A stretch of 64,000 nucleotides of DNA from Ichthyophis bannanicus (taxonomy: Eukaryota > Chordata > Amphibia > Gymnophiona > Ichthyophiidae): the NCBI GenBank assembly GCA_033557465.1, contig CM066041.1, positions 161,812,040-161,876,039 of the forward strand, given 5' to 3'. The notes below the pieces were generated by a model. It was not told where the DNA came from and searched no databases. It saw only the letters and a list, made by a program, of their open reading frames with translations. A program made the position numbers and the translations under genes. Positions 42,830-52,200 of the stretch are shown here, one piece after another. Numbering within the stretch: position 1 is the first letter of the stretch; every line of letters starts with the position of its first letter.

Positions 42830-43440
42830 CAACTCTTCAGAAGTCCTTCGGTTGGGCAGCGGCCCTGCGCACCTTCACCAAGGGTATGGTAGTGCTGGCA
42901 TTGGATGTGGAAGGGAGGAATCGGAGTTGTCATTGTCTCGTCGATTGGCTGATTCCACCAGAGCCCAGGGCCAAGAGTGCCCGTTGATCAACAGGGTAGT
43001 AAAAGTTTGTCAGGCTCTCGGCTGGGTAGTCAATGCGGTTAGTCATCGCTTAGTCAGTCTCTGGTCCTGCAGTTCTCGGGGGTACCGTTCGGCTACCAAG
43101 GGGAGAGCAGTGTTTCGGCCAGAGCAGAGAGAACAGGCCCTACTGCAGCTAATGTGCAGGTTTTTGGCAATGAATCGGGGCAATGTCTGCAGATCTGAAG
43201 GTGGTCCTGTGGGCCAGAGTTCGCATACACCCCTAACAAAGGTTCTTAGTGCGGTGCAGGTTGCACCACAAATATGCTCTGAACTAACGTTCCCTTGGCC
43301 TGTGCAGGTCAGGCGAGTCCTTTACTGGGAGGGCTTCTTCCGGGAGAGCTTGCAGTGGGAATGTCGCTGAAGCTTCCGCAGGGGCTCCTTTGTTGAGGGA
43401 TACTAGTTCCGCATGTTGGGAGATCATTGCAGGGCTTCTT
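42830..43440 (+). pseudogene. A5 reverse transcriptase remnant
   Basis: FGWAAALRTFTKGMVVLAL corresponds to FGLVTAPRTYTKVMVVVA; SRRLADSTRAQGQECPLINRVVKVCQALGWVVNA corresponds to the segment after YLDD; PEQREQALLQLMCRF corresponds to the thumb region. YLDD itself is destroyed. It ends in the RNase H start (GDHCRASF), where the LINE begins. Confidence 0.6.
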
Positions 43441-43734
43441 TTGCATAAGAACATAACATAAGAACATAAGATATGCCATACTGGGTCAGACCAAGGTCCA
43501 TCAAGCCCAGTATTCTGTTTCCAACAGTGGCCAATCTAGGTCATACGTACCTAGAAGTTTCCCCAAGGGACACAGGTTCCACAATGCTTGTATTGGTTCA
43601 AGCATTGATATCCTGGGTCCCTTCTTAATAATGGTTTATGGACCTTTCCTCCAGGAACTTGTCCAAACCTTTTTTAAACCCAGCTACACTAACAGCCTTT
43701 ACTACATCCTCCGGTAACAAATTCCAGAGTTTGA

Positions 43735-43936
43735 TTACACGTTGAGTGAAAAATATTTTCTTTTATTAGTCTTAAATAGTTTACCCTGTAGCTTCATTGC
43801 ATGTCCCCTAGTCTTTCTATATTCTGATAAGGTAAACAATCGATCTACGTTTACCCGTTCCACTCCGTTCATTAATTTATAGACTTCTATCATATCTCCC
43901 CTCAGCCGTCTCTTTTCCAGGTTAAAGAGCCCCAAA
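43735..43936 (-). pseudogene. CR1-2 ORF2 C-terminal end
   Basis: [42 protein letters not shown] and KRKYFSLNV. It is separated from the rest of ORF2 by the L1/Tx1 fragment at 43937-44500. The same segment appears at 49450-49871. Confidence 0.8.
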
Positions 43937-44500
43937 CATTTTTTTTTTTTGTAACTTTTTCTTTATTGGTTTTTGGCATTATACACAACAAACACATAAT
44001 AGCCAGAAAATACACCAACATGTTCCCATCCCCCCCCCCCAATACACCCACAACAAACAAAACTACTACCACCCGCCCCTCCATTCCAGGGCCAGGCCAA
44101 CCCACCGCATATGCAAAGCTCTCACCATACTTCCTCGGGGAAGCCATTTCTCCCCTGGCAAAGGCCTGCCTCCATCCAATCATGCTCCCCCCACCCCAAC
44201 CTTACTCCCCCCAGTCCTACTCCCCCATACCATCCCTTCCCGTCCGCCCACTCGCCAACCATCCATCATAGCCCTGCCACACTTGCCGAAAGTGCGGCAC
44301 CCTATGTGCCCCATAAGCCGCAATTTCACACATTCCCCGCATTCCACTTAAACGGCCCACAATATCCCCTCTAGAAGGGGGAGCTGTACTCCTCCAACGC
44401 AACAGAATCTCCCCCCGTGCTGCAGCGATACAATAGCCAATCATCAACTGCACCTCCCGGTCCTCCGCTCCCTCCAATTCATTCAACAAAACCTTGGCAG
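43937..44500 (-). mobile_element. L1/Tx1-clade LINE 3' fragment nested in CR1-2
   Basis: About 0.56 kb, flanked by GAGCCCCAA on both sides (ends near 43936 and 44500), a target duplication. On the minus strand it has an ORF2 C-terminal frame (44217-44489: LMIGYCIAAARGEILLRWRS, CEIAAYGAH, WQGYDGWLA) resembling the last segment of L1-like ORF2, then a C-poor 3' UTR and a terminal A tract (T run at 43938-43950). Confidence 0.75.
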
Positions 44501-46893
44501 GAGCCCCAACCTTTTTAGCCTTTCTTCATAGGAGTAGCCTTCCATCCCCTTTACCATTTTGGTGGCTCTTCTCTGAACCTTTTCTAAAATCGCTATATCC
44601 TTTTTAAGATACGGCGACCAGAATTGCACACAATATTCAAGGTGCGGTCTCACCATGGAACGATATAGAGGCATTATAATATCTTTTGTTTTATTTTCCA
44701 TTCCTTTCCTTATCATACCTAGCATTCTATTTGCTCTCTTGGCCGCCGCTGCACACTGGGCCAAGGGTTTTAACATGGTATCCACAATGACGCCTAAATC
44801 TTTTTCCTGGGTGGTGGTTCCTAATGTGGAACCTTGCATCGTGTAACCATAGTTTGGGTTGTTCTTCCCTCAGTGCATAACCTTGCACTTCTCCACATTA
44901 AATTTCATCTGCCATTTTGATGCCCAGTCTTCCAATTTATCAAGATCCTCTTGCAATTTTCCACAATCCTCCTGGGTTTTAACAACTTTAAATAGTTTTG
45001 TCTCATCTGCAAATTTGATAACCTCACTCGTTATTCCACTTTCCAGGTCATTTATGAATATGTCAAAAAGCAGCGGACCCAGCACAGATCCCTGGGGTAC
45101 ACCACTATTCACCTTTCTCCATTGGGAAAATTGGCCATTTAGCCCTACCCTCTGCTTTCTATCTTTTAACCAGTTCCTGATCCACAATAGTACACTGCCT
45201 CCTATCCCATGACTCTTTAGTTTTGCCAAAAGTCTCTCATGAGGGACCTTGTCAAAGGCTTTCTGAAAGTCCAGATACACAATATCAACCGACTCACCTT
45301 TGTCCACCTGTTTATTCACTCCTTCAAAAAAAACATAACAGATTAGTAAGACAAGATCTTCCTTGTCTAAAGCCATGTTGGCTGTCTCCCATTAGGTCGT
45401 GACTATCTACATGCTGAGTAATTTTATTCTTTGATGGTTTCTACCATTTTTCCCGGTACTGATGTCAGGCTCACCGGTCTGTAGTTTCCCGGATCACCCC
45501 TCGAACCCTTTTTAAAAATTGGTGTTACATTGGCGATCCTCCAATCCTCAGGTATTAGAGATGATTTTAATGATAGTTCACAGATTACTGATAGCAGGTC
45601 TGCAATCTCAAATTTCAGTTCTTTCAACACCCTTGGATGTATACCATCCGGCCCAGGTGATTTGCTACTCTTCAGTTTATCTAATAGTTGTAAGACATCT
45701 TCCTGATGTATCGATATTTCCTTCAATTCTTCCACACCTTTAAATACCACTTCAGTCATGGGTAACATCCCTACATCTTCCTCAGTAAAGACCGAAGCAA
45801 AGAATTCATTCAGTCTCTCCGCTATCGCCTTGTTGCCTCTTAGTGCTCCTTTAACCCCTTTATCATCTAATGGACCAACTGACTCTCTCACAGGATTTTT
45901 GCTACGAATGTACTTGAAAAGGTCTTTATTTCGCGTTTTTGCTTCCGCAGCAAGCTTCTTCTCAAATTCTCTCTTTGCCTGCCTTATCAATGCCTTGCAT
46001 TTGACTTGCCAGTGCTTGTGCTGTTTCCAGGTTTCATCGTTTGGCTCTTTTTTCCATTTCCTGAAAGATGCTTTTTTGGCAACAGCCTCTCTGACCTCAC
46101 CTTCAAACCATGCTGGCAGTTTTTTGGACTTCCTTCCACTTTTCTTAAAGCGTGGAATACAGCTGGTCTGGGCTTCCAAGATAGTATTTTTCAACAACAC
46201 CCAAGCTTGATGTACGTCTTTAACCTTTGCAACTGCTCCTTTTAGTTTTTTCTTAACTGTTTTCCTCATTTTATCATAGTCTCCCTTTCGAAAGTTAAAG
46301 GGTAGTACTGTGGATTTCCTTACTATCCCTCCTCCACTAATTAAATCAAAGGTGATCATGCTATGATCACTATTGCCAAGTGGCCCCAACACCCTTATCT
46401 CTTGCACTACATCTGGTGTTCCACTAAGGACTAAGTCTAATATTGCTTCCCCTCTGGTCGGTTCATGAACCAGCTGCTCCAAGAAGCAGTCATTTATTTC
46501 ATCTAGGAACTTTATCTCCCTAGCATGTCCTGTTGTGACACTGACCCAGTCGATGCCGGGGTAATTGAAATCACCCATTATTATTACTGCACTGTAACTT
46601 TTGCTAGCTTCCTTGATTTCTTTGAGCATTTCATCATCCATCCATCATCCATCATCCATTTGTTCATTCTGGCCAGGCGGACGATAGTACACCCCCACTG
46701 CCATCGCCTTCCCCTTTTTACATGGAATTTCAATCCATAGAGATTCTACAGCAAATTTTGTTTCTTGCAAAACTTTAATCCTTTCTGACTCAATGCCCTC
46801 TCTAACATAGAGCGCAACCCCTCCACCAATTTGATCAGCTCTATCATTACGATATAGTTTGTACCCAGGTATCACAGTGTCCCATGAGGTTTG
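44483..46893 (-). pseudogene. CR1-2 ORF2: AP endonuclease and reverse transcriptase
   Basis: Endonuclease: VIPGYKLYRNDRADQIGGGVA, VESLWIEI, VYYRPP, then VIIMGDFNYPGIDW, LDLVLSGTP and GNSDHSMITFDL with the catalytic GDFN and SDH. RT: KSPGPDGIHPRVLKEL, NYRPVSLTS, VDIVYLDFQKAFDKVPH, SGVPQGSVLGPLLFDIFIND, a changed FADE in place of FADD, and GVIVDTMLKPLAQCAAAAKRAN. Frames break near 46643 (CATC repeat), 45400 and 44850. Loss of the second catalytic Asp (FADE) makes the RT inactive even apart from frame breaks. Confidence 0.85.
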
Positions 46894-46899
46894 GTGCAA

Positions 46900-47545
46900 A
46901 CAGGAGGCCCGTGGGTTGGGCAACGGTTTGAAGCTGAGGGAGGTAGCTCGGGTGCTTCCAGCATTCAAATCTGAGGTACAGGTTAGGTCACGGGAGTGCG
47001 GTATGGCATTCCGCGAAAGTGGCCTATCTCAGCCAGCAGGGGGGCACAGGCAGTGCGACCCTAATAGAGGAGTCAGAGGTTTGGTTCACGCTGCTGGAGC
47101 CTTGGCGGCAGGCGTGTTGGCAGTGCTCTTTGCAGGGGCCAACCAGGTGATGGAACTGAATTGTCAGGGGCAGTCCGGGTGGACGCCGCAGAGGGGGAAC
47201 TCCACTCAAAAGGGGTCCGCATCGATGGTCATCAGGTTGGGTTCTCCGGTCATGGCTCTCTTGGCAACCCTTCGTTCGGTCAAGGCGCTTTGCTTTTACA
47301 ATGGAACACGAGGAAAGGGGGGGGGGGTGTAAAAAAAAAAAAAAAAAAAAATGGGAGTCCATGTTCAGAGGCAACCAGGACCATCGCCCGGCGCTATCTG
47401 TCTTACCCCGAGGCACTCATAGGGAGAGTGCTTCAGCGCGTCAAAGCGCATCGGGGGACAGTGGTGTTGGTGGTGCCCAACTCATCAAAGCGTCCTTGGG
47501 GGGTCAACTGGATCATGCTGCTGGACGGGGAACCTTGGTGATTGT
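46900..47545 (+). pseudogene. A5 RNase H end and methyltransferase-like region
   Basis: FRESGLSQPAGGHRQCD corresponds in a shifted frame to the block after the RNase H Asp; LGSPVMALLATLRSVKALCFYN (47225-47300) corresponds to WGTPIMDLMATFQSAKVRRFF; VVLVVPNSSKRPWGVNWIML (47460-47520) corresponds to the APDWPRRPWYADL segment. A G-run plus A-run (about 47319-47351) has expanded inside it. Confidence 0.65.
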
Positions 47546-47559
47546 CCATAATCGTTCAG

Positions 47560-48425
47560 CCCCGGGGCCCTCTTCGTCTGTGTCAGGTGGACCGGTTCTC
47601 GCTTCCGGACTGGCCGTCGAAAGCGCAAGGTTAACTATGAAGGGCGAGCCTGGAGCGCGGTGTGATTGTCCTTTAAGCCAGAAAGGGGTCGTCTTCTCGG
47701 TGGTATGGACGTGTGCGACATATATTCGAGGACTTGTGCGCTCAGCGGTATGGTTATGATTTCTCGGGCTCTGCCCCGGTGTCTCTCGGTCAGGTTGTGG
47801 TCCTCTTGTGCAATGGCAGTTCCACCAAGGGATTTCAATTTTGGCCTGGGGGGGCAAGGACTAGGCTCCTTCAGATCTTGGCATCAAGTTCAGTCTGGTA
47901 TTTGGCTTTAGAAACAGTGGTCTGGTATTTTTCTGGAAGAAAAAAAAAAACCCAAAACATGGTGTTGCGGTCAGTACCATTCTTCTTGTCCAGAGTAGTT
48001 CAACCTTTTCTCGTGTATCGGTCGGGCTCGTTCCCAGTTTGGGATTTTCGAACGGGCTATGTCAATACTCTTTGGTTTCGGAGGCCTTCCGAAATTCGGG
48101 GCGTTAGTTTGTTCTTTCTGGTGGCCCCCGCAAGGTAAAGTGGCAGCCTCTGCTGCATTATCCAGTTGGTCCCGAGGGACAGTGACATCGACATGTCTCT
48201 TGTATGCATGTCGGGTGCTCGTGGAGTTGCGGTTTTTTCTCTCCTAGAGGGCGGGCGACTGTTCGGGAGGAGCATTCGTTCCGCTGATAGAAGTTGGCAG
48301 AGCGGCGGCATATGTGTCTCTTCATATCTTCAGTAGGCACGATTGTCTGGATCCTCAGATGTTGGGTGCTGCCTATTCCGGGTCAGCGGTGCGGAGATCC
48401 GGCTGGAAAAAAATCCCTCCCAATG
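47560..48425 (+). pseudogene. A5 tyrosine recombinase, inactive
   Basis: Traces of the recombinase: MVLRSVPFFLSRVVQPF corresponds to VVLRPVLSFLPKVFSPF, and near the end FSRHDCLDPQM corresponds to VKHYCLDVQ. The catalytic Tyr codon is Asp (GAT at 48341-48343), so the nucleophile is lost. The Arg and HxxR blocks are not clear. Confidence 0.65.
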
Positions 48426-48439
48426 ATTACTGCTCTGTT

Positions 48440-48540
48440 ACATCCCAGAGGTGGAGGACTGAACTGTAGGACTGATAAGGAAATGGAAATTACACTTACC
48501 TGGTAATTGTTCCTTGAGGGAGTACAGTTCAGTCCTCATT
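48440..48540. repeat. Internal complementary region of A5
   Basis: CCAGAGGTGGAGGACTGAAC, ACTTACCTG at 48494-48502 and GGGAGTACAGTTCAGTCCTC. Inverted relative to 39882-39920 and 48960-49028. Confidence 0.82.
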
Positions 48541-48869
48541 CCCACCCGGGGTCGTATGCTAAGCAGCGGATGTTCAGCCGGGGGATAAAGGTGTGGTTAC
48601 AGGTAGGTAGATGAATGACTCAGACGTGAGACGTCAGTTTGGAGGAGGTTCTGGTTCATGAGATGGCAACGAGCTCTGCTCGGCCGGTAATCACAGGAGC
48701 ATCTTTTCTTTCTATGATCTTCCTTAGTACTCCTTCCTCCTTTCTGTCTGTTTTCTGTCCTGTATCCTAGGGCATTGTACTCTAGAAGTGAAAGTTTAAG
48801 CATAGCATTGTAATTGGTGCCTTAACTGGCCATTTGTTGCTCCTTTGAGTCTGCTTTGTCAGTAGGTCA

Positions 48870-49028
48870 CTGGGGAATGTTGGGAGAAGACCAGCAAGAT
48901 ATACCCGGTGATGTCACAAGTTTGATTTGTCCAGTCCATGCTGCAGGAGGAGGTGCACAACCCAGAGGTGGAGGACTGAACTGTACTCCCTCAAGGAACA
49001 ACAATTACCAGGTAAGTGTAATTTCCAT
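48870..49028. repeat. Right inverted terminal repeat of A5
   Basis: Inverts 39882-40045; ends CAATTACCAGGTAAGTGTAA with CAGGTAAGT at 49009-49017. Confidence 0.82.
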
Positions 49029-49273
49029 ATACTAACCAAATGGGAAATGACTTAATGACCTCAAGGTTTCCAGTCAGTTGAAAAGAGTAGTGAAAGTTAA
49101 CAGGATGTTCAGGTATATAAAACACTACTTACCAACAGTGTTTAAAAAAAAAAAAAAAATCCAACTGCACAAGCAGGAACACTAGGGCTGTTCTGAAGTT
49201 GGCTTTGGTCAGTAATGGAGCATTGATCCAGTATCTGCTATTCTTTTTTTCTCCTATCTTTTTCTTTCCTTCT
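49029..49273. other. Intron 4 gap without a gene
   Basis: About 245 bases with an A run at about 49142-49159. A segment reading LNDLKVSSQLKRVVKVNRMFRYIKHYLPTV in plus frames hints at a LINE scrap; not firmly assigned. Confidence 0.35.
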
Positions 49274-49785
49274 CATAAGATTATAAGATCATAAGATATG
49301 CCATACTGGGTCAGACCAAGGTCCATCAAGCCCAGTATTCTGTTTCCAACAGTGGCCAATCTAGGTCATATGTACCTAGCAGTTTCCCCAAGAGACACAA
49401 GTTCCACAATGCTTGTACTGGGTCAAGCATTGATATCTTCGGTCACTTCTTAATGGTTTATGGACCTTTCCTCCAGGAACTTGTCCAAACCTTTTTTAAA
49501 CCCAGCTACACTAATAGCCTTTGCTACATCCTCCGGTAACAAATTCCAGAGTTTGATTACACGTTGAGTGAAAAAATATTTTCTTTTATTAGTCTTAAAT
49601 AGTTTACCCTGTAGCTTCATTGCATGTCCCCTAGTCTTTCTATATTCTGATAATGTAAATAATCGATCTACGTTTACCCGTTCCACTCGTTCATTAATTT
49701 ATAGACTTCTATCATATCTCCCCTCAGCCGTCTCTTTTCCAAGTTAAAGAGCCCTAACCTTTTTAGCCTTTCTTCATATTGTACA
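49274..49785 (-). mobile_element. CR1-2 LINE 3' end, second copy
   Basis: Same 3' repeats (ATAAGATC), 3' UTR and ORF2 end as 43446-43936 ([38 protein letters not shown]). 5' truncated at the ERLKRLGLFNLEKRR segment. It is in the same orientation as the copy inside A5. Confidence 0.82.
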
Positions 49786-50176
49786 ACTATATTTCTTTTT
49801 TTTCTTTTTCTATATTTGATTTTTATTGTAAACCTTTTTTTACAAAGTGCTATGTAGCAAGTCACAAACATGTTTTTTTAGACAGACAGGATATTCATTA
49901 TTTGTTTAGGAGCTGGATTGAGTAAGTCTTCACATGTTCTATCACATTTGACAGTCCAACTGTACCTATAGTTTATTAAATTTGCTCTACTGCCTTTTGT
50001 GAAACAGAGCAGTTTACAACATCAAAATAAAGTGGGGTTCTGGTGACCACCTACGTGAGTCTGTGTTTCTGGGAGACTGTCAGTAATTGGAATTGAGTAC
50101 CCAACCAATTTTCCAGGGAATACCAGATCAGTAATGTCCAGCTTTTTAATGCTGCATTTTTTGTCCCTCTTTCAAG
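49786..50176. other. Intron 4 end, upstream of P4HB exon 5
   Basis: T-rich sequence then unique-looking intron. No gene or recognised repeat. The exon 5 acceptor tract (TTTTTTGTCCCTCTTTCAAG) closes it. Confidence 0.5.
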
Positions 50177-50281
50177 TTTGATGAAGGACGTAGCACCTTT
50201 GATGGCGAAGTCACCAAGGAGAACATGCTGGATTTTATAAAGTCAAACCAACTGCCCCTTGTCATTGAATTCACTGAACAG
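50177..50281 (+). CDS. P4HB: P4HB exon 5 (end of b domain)
   Basis: Thirty-five codons in phase 0, from [12 protein letters not shown] to [10 protein letters not shown]. The acceptor is CTCTTTCAAG and the donor is GTACAAAC. It contains the EVTKEN and LDFIK stretch that closes the b domain and the [10 protein letters not shown] linker into b'. It follows a 38-kb intron made mostly of nested retroelements, the largest interval between P4HB exons here. Exons 6 and 7 follow at short, ordinary spacing. Confidence 0.96.
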
Positions 50282-50537
50282 GTACAAACATTCCTCACCC
50301 AGTGAGATCTGTGCTTCCCTGCTCTTATTGACATATTTTGTGGATCGTGTGTTGCCTCTAGCCCTGTGGTGGGAGAGGAGAGGCTTCTCTACAGGCCTTT
50401 TTCAGTGAGTACTTGCCTCATCTCTTCAGAAGGGCAATCTAGTTGCTCAACATTAAAATCTATGGGGGGTTTGGGGTTGACTTTTTAACTGTACTTTTGT
50501 TTTCTTTTTCTTTCCTCCTCTTCCCTTCTGCAACCAG

Positions 50538-50663
50538 ACTGCGCCTAAAATCTTTGGTGGGGAGATTAAGACGCACATCCTGCTCTTCCTACCCAAGAGT
50601 ACTTCAGATTACCAGGATAAACTAGATAACTTCAAGAAAGCAGCTGGAAGCTTCAAAGGAAAG
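50538..50663 (+). CDS. P4HB: P4HB exon 6 (b' domain)
   Basis: Forty-two codons in phase 0, starting [13 protein letters not shown] and ending AAGSFKGK. The acceptor is TGCAACCAG and the donor GTGAGG. It covers the beginning of b', the main non-covalent client-binding domain of [15 protein letters not shown] is the first core strand in the family. The intron before it is 256 bases and the one after is 225 bases, both without recognisable insertions. Confidence 0.96.
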
Positions 50664-50888
50664 GTGAGGACATACTGTCTAGAATTCACAAGTGGCTGGC
50701 AAGAGCTTGCAATTGTCACAGCAGGAAGGGGTGCTTTGCTGGTAGCACTGCTGCATTCACCAGAGTAAGATGCCTAGGCACTTAATATTTGAGATTTGAT
50801 CACTTAAGACAAAATTGAGGCATGTAAAGCAGCCCTAATCTACCACTTGGTCATTCCACTGATCTTGCTGTAAATTTTCTTCCCAAAG

Positions 50889-51089
50889 ATCCTCTTCATC
50901 TACATAGACAGTGAGCATACAGATAACCAGCGTATCCTGGAGTTCTTTGGACTGAAAAAAGAGGAATGCCCAGCTGTCCGTCTGATCACGTTAGAGGAGG
51001 AAATGACAAAATACAAACCTGAGTCGAATGAGTTGAGTGCTGACAAGATAAAGGAGTTCTGCAACAGTTTCCTGCAGGGCAAAGTCAAG
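50889..51089 (+). CDS. P4HB: P4HB exon 7 (b' domain, up to the x-linker)
   Basis: Sixty-seven codons in phase 0, starting [14 protein letters not shown] and ending SFLQGKVK. The acceptor is CTTCCCAAAG and the donor GTAAGC. It includes [15 protein letters not shown] and EMTKYKPES, both highly conserved in vertebrate P4HB, and completes b' up to the linker before domain a'. The next exon (second CGHC domain) was not found in 51090-64000, so intron 7 is at least 12.9 kb and runs out of the window. Confidence 0.96.
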
Positions 51090-51450
51090 GTAAGCCCAGT
51101 ATGGTACCAGGGTGAACACACAGCAGCCACAATCTGTGGTGGAGCAGTAATATTGTTGTGGGTGTGCTGTGGCACATTGGCTGTCACCACCAAGGCACAC
51201 CAGAGGCATGAGCTCATAATGCATTTACACCTCTATTAGACAGAACCCCAGAAAATGGCCGCCTGCACCAGGCACTTCCCTTCTCAGCTGAATATAGAAA
51301 CCAGAGGTGAGGAGGTGGGCCTGGAGTAGCCAATCTGTTGCTTAATCCCCCTCTCTCTTGAGAGCAACATGATAGTCACCCCTGAAGTCTCAAATGAAGA
51401 ATACTCCTATACAAATGTTTTTTAATTATTTTACAGAGCCTTAGTTGTAT
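51090..51450. other. Start of P4HB intron 7
   Basis: No gene seen. The last part (about 51380-51450) may belong to the decayed family B element that continues after the ERV at 59454, because joining the two sides across a single GTAT gives a continuous sequence. The similarity on this side is too weak to assert. Confidence 0.4.
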
Positions 51451-51583
51451 TGAAGTAGCGAAGCGCACGCAACGAATACACCAGGAGTCTATTTACTAGA
51501 TTTCAAACCAGTTTATTTGTGCACAGTCTGACACTTGTCACATTCAAAATGGTCTGAGCATGGCGTTCAGTAAAACAGCATTT
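51451..51583 (-). repeat. ERV 3' LTR, terminal piece
   Basis: The last 133 bases of the 3' LTR (minus orientation). Similarity to the 5' LTR stops at CAGCATTT, exactly where the left end of DIRS A6 begins. Confidence 0.87.
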
Positions 51584-52200
51584 CCTTATCACTTCTCCGG
51601 GCCAGTCCAGGGAAAGGTAGGGTTGTCCATCCCCTATAGCAACTGAGGACTGAAGACTTCAAGCTTTCTTGAGAGGTGAAGCCACTCCCCCTTAGGGTTA
51701 TCCAGCAGTCTTTCAGTCCTCAGCAGCTAAAGAGGATCAAATTTTTATTTCTCCCTCATAGATAAGCTTTTTTATTTTCACTGAGTGATATTGGCTCTAG
51801 CAGAGCTGATTTTCTATAGTTCTTGTGAGAATTGTGAAATTTTAAATTGGGTGCGCTATTACTTTAAGTGCATTAGAGACGTTGAGAAGTTGCTTACTTG
51901 CAGTGCAGGGTAGAGCCTGCCTCATTCACTGTCTCCGTCTCCAGCAACAGAGTGATCCTGGGGGCCCCAGTTGTTCCTCTGTCAAAGCGCTACCGATATT
52001 ACGGTACTTCCCGCTAGCAGTGGGACTGCGGTACCGGCTCAGTTTTCTCTGGTGAGTTTGTTGTGGCTTTCCCCTTTCCTGTCAGTAGCGTCGGGTCGGC
52101 TCCAGCTCCGGTTTATTTTTCTTCGCCGTGGAGTGTTGACCGTCAGCGTTCTTGTTATTTTCTTTCAATTCTCAGCTTTTTCGGGGTGTTCTTTTTTTAT

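Larger units (their letters stand above)
43446..46893 (-). mobile_element. CR1-like LINE (CR1-2), nearly complete ORF2
   Basis: Inserted in A5 RNase H; TTTGCA-like sequence flanks both sides. The 3' end (low coordinate) finishes in ACATAAGA repeats, typical of CR1 tails. Coding order on the minus strand: endonuclease (46,890 to about 46,300), linker, RT (45,640-44,870) and the C-terminal part to 43,735. An L1/Tx1 fragment is nested at 43937-44500. 5' truncated at the start of the endonuclease; ORF1 absent. A second copy of its 3' end is at 49274-49785. Confidence 0.85.
39882..49028 (+). mobile_element. DIRS family A copy A5, split by a CR1-like LINE
   Basis: Left ITR about 39890-40045 (CTACAGTTCAGTCCTCCACC), inverted at about 48870-48985. 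Internal complementary region about 48440-48540. The joined-end test places the termini at about 39882 and 49028. GC-rich leader, heavily decayed gag and RT, then a CR1-2 LINE (43446-46893) inside RNase H, then RNase H end, methyltransferase-like region and recombinase. It belongs to the same subfamily as A2 by termini. Confidence 0.82.

Noticed and set aside
44030..44041. C, G, A and T homopolymer runs (44030, 35690, 47319-47351, 4575, 12433) as functional elements
   Set aside because: They look like ordinary tract expansions or LINE tails; several sit inside dead coding regions.
45424..46641. A host endonuclease/RT gene of 405 codons
   Set aside because: It is CR1-like ORF2 with AP-endonuclease and RT motifs, a LINE 3' tail and position inside a DIRS element.
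5739..51089. P4HB processed pseudogene
   Set aside because: Introns with proper splice sites separate all exons, phases are kept and no exon has a stop.
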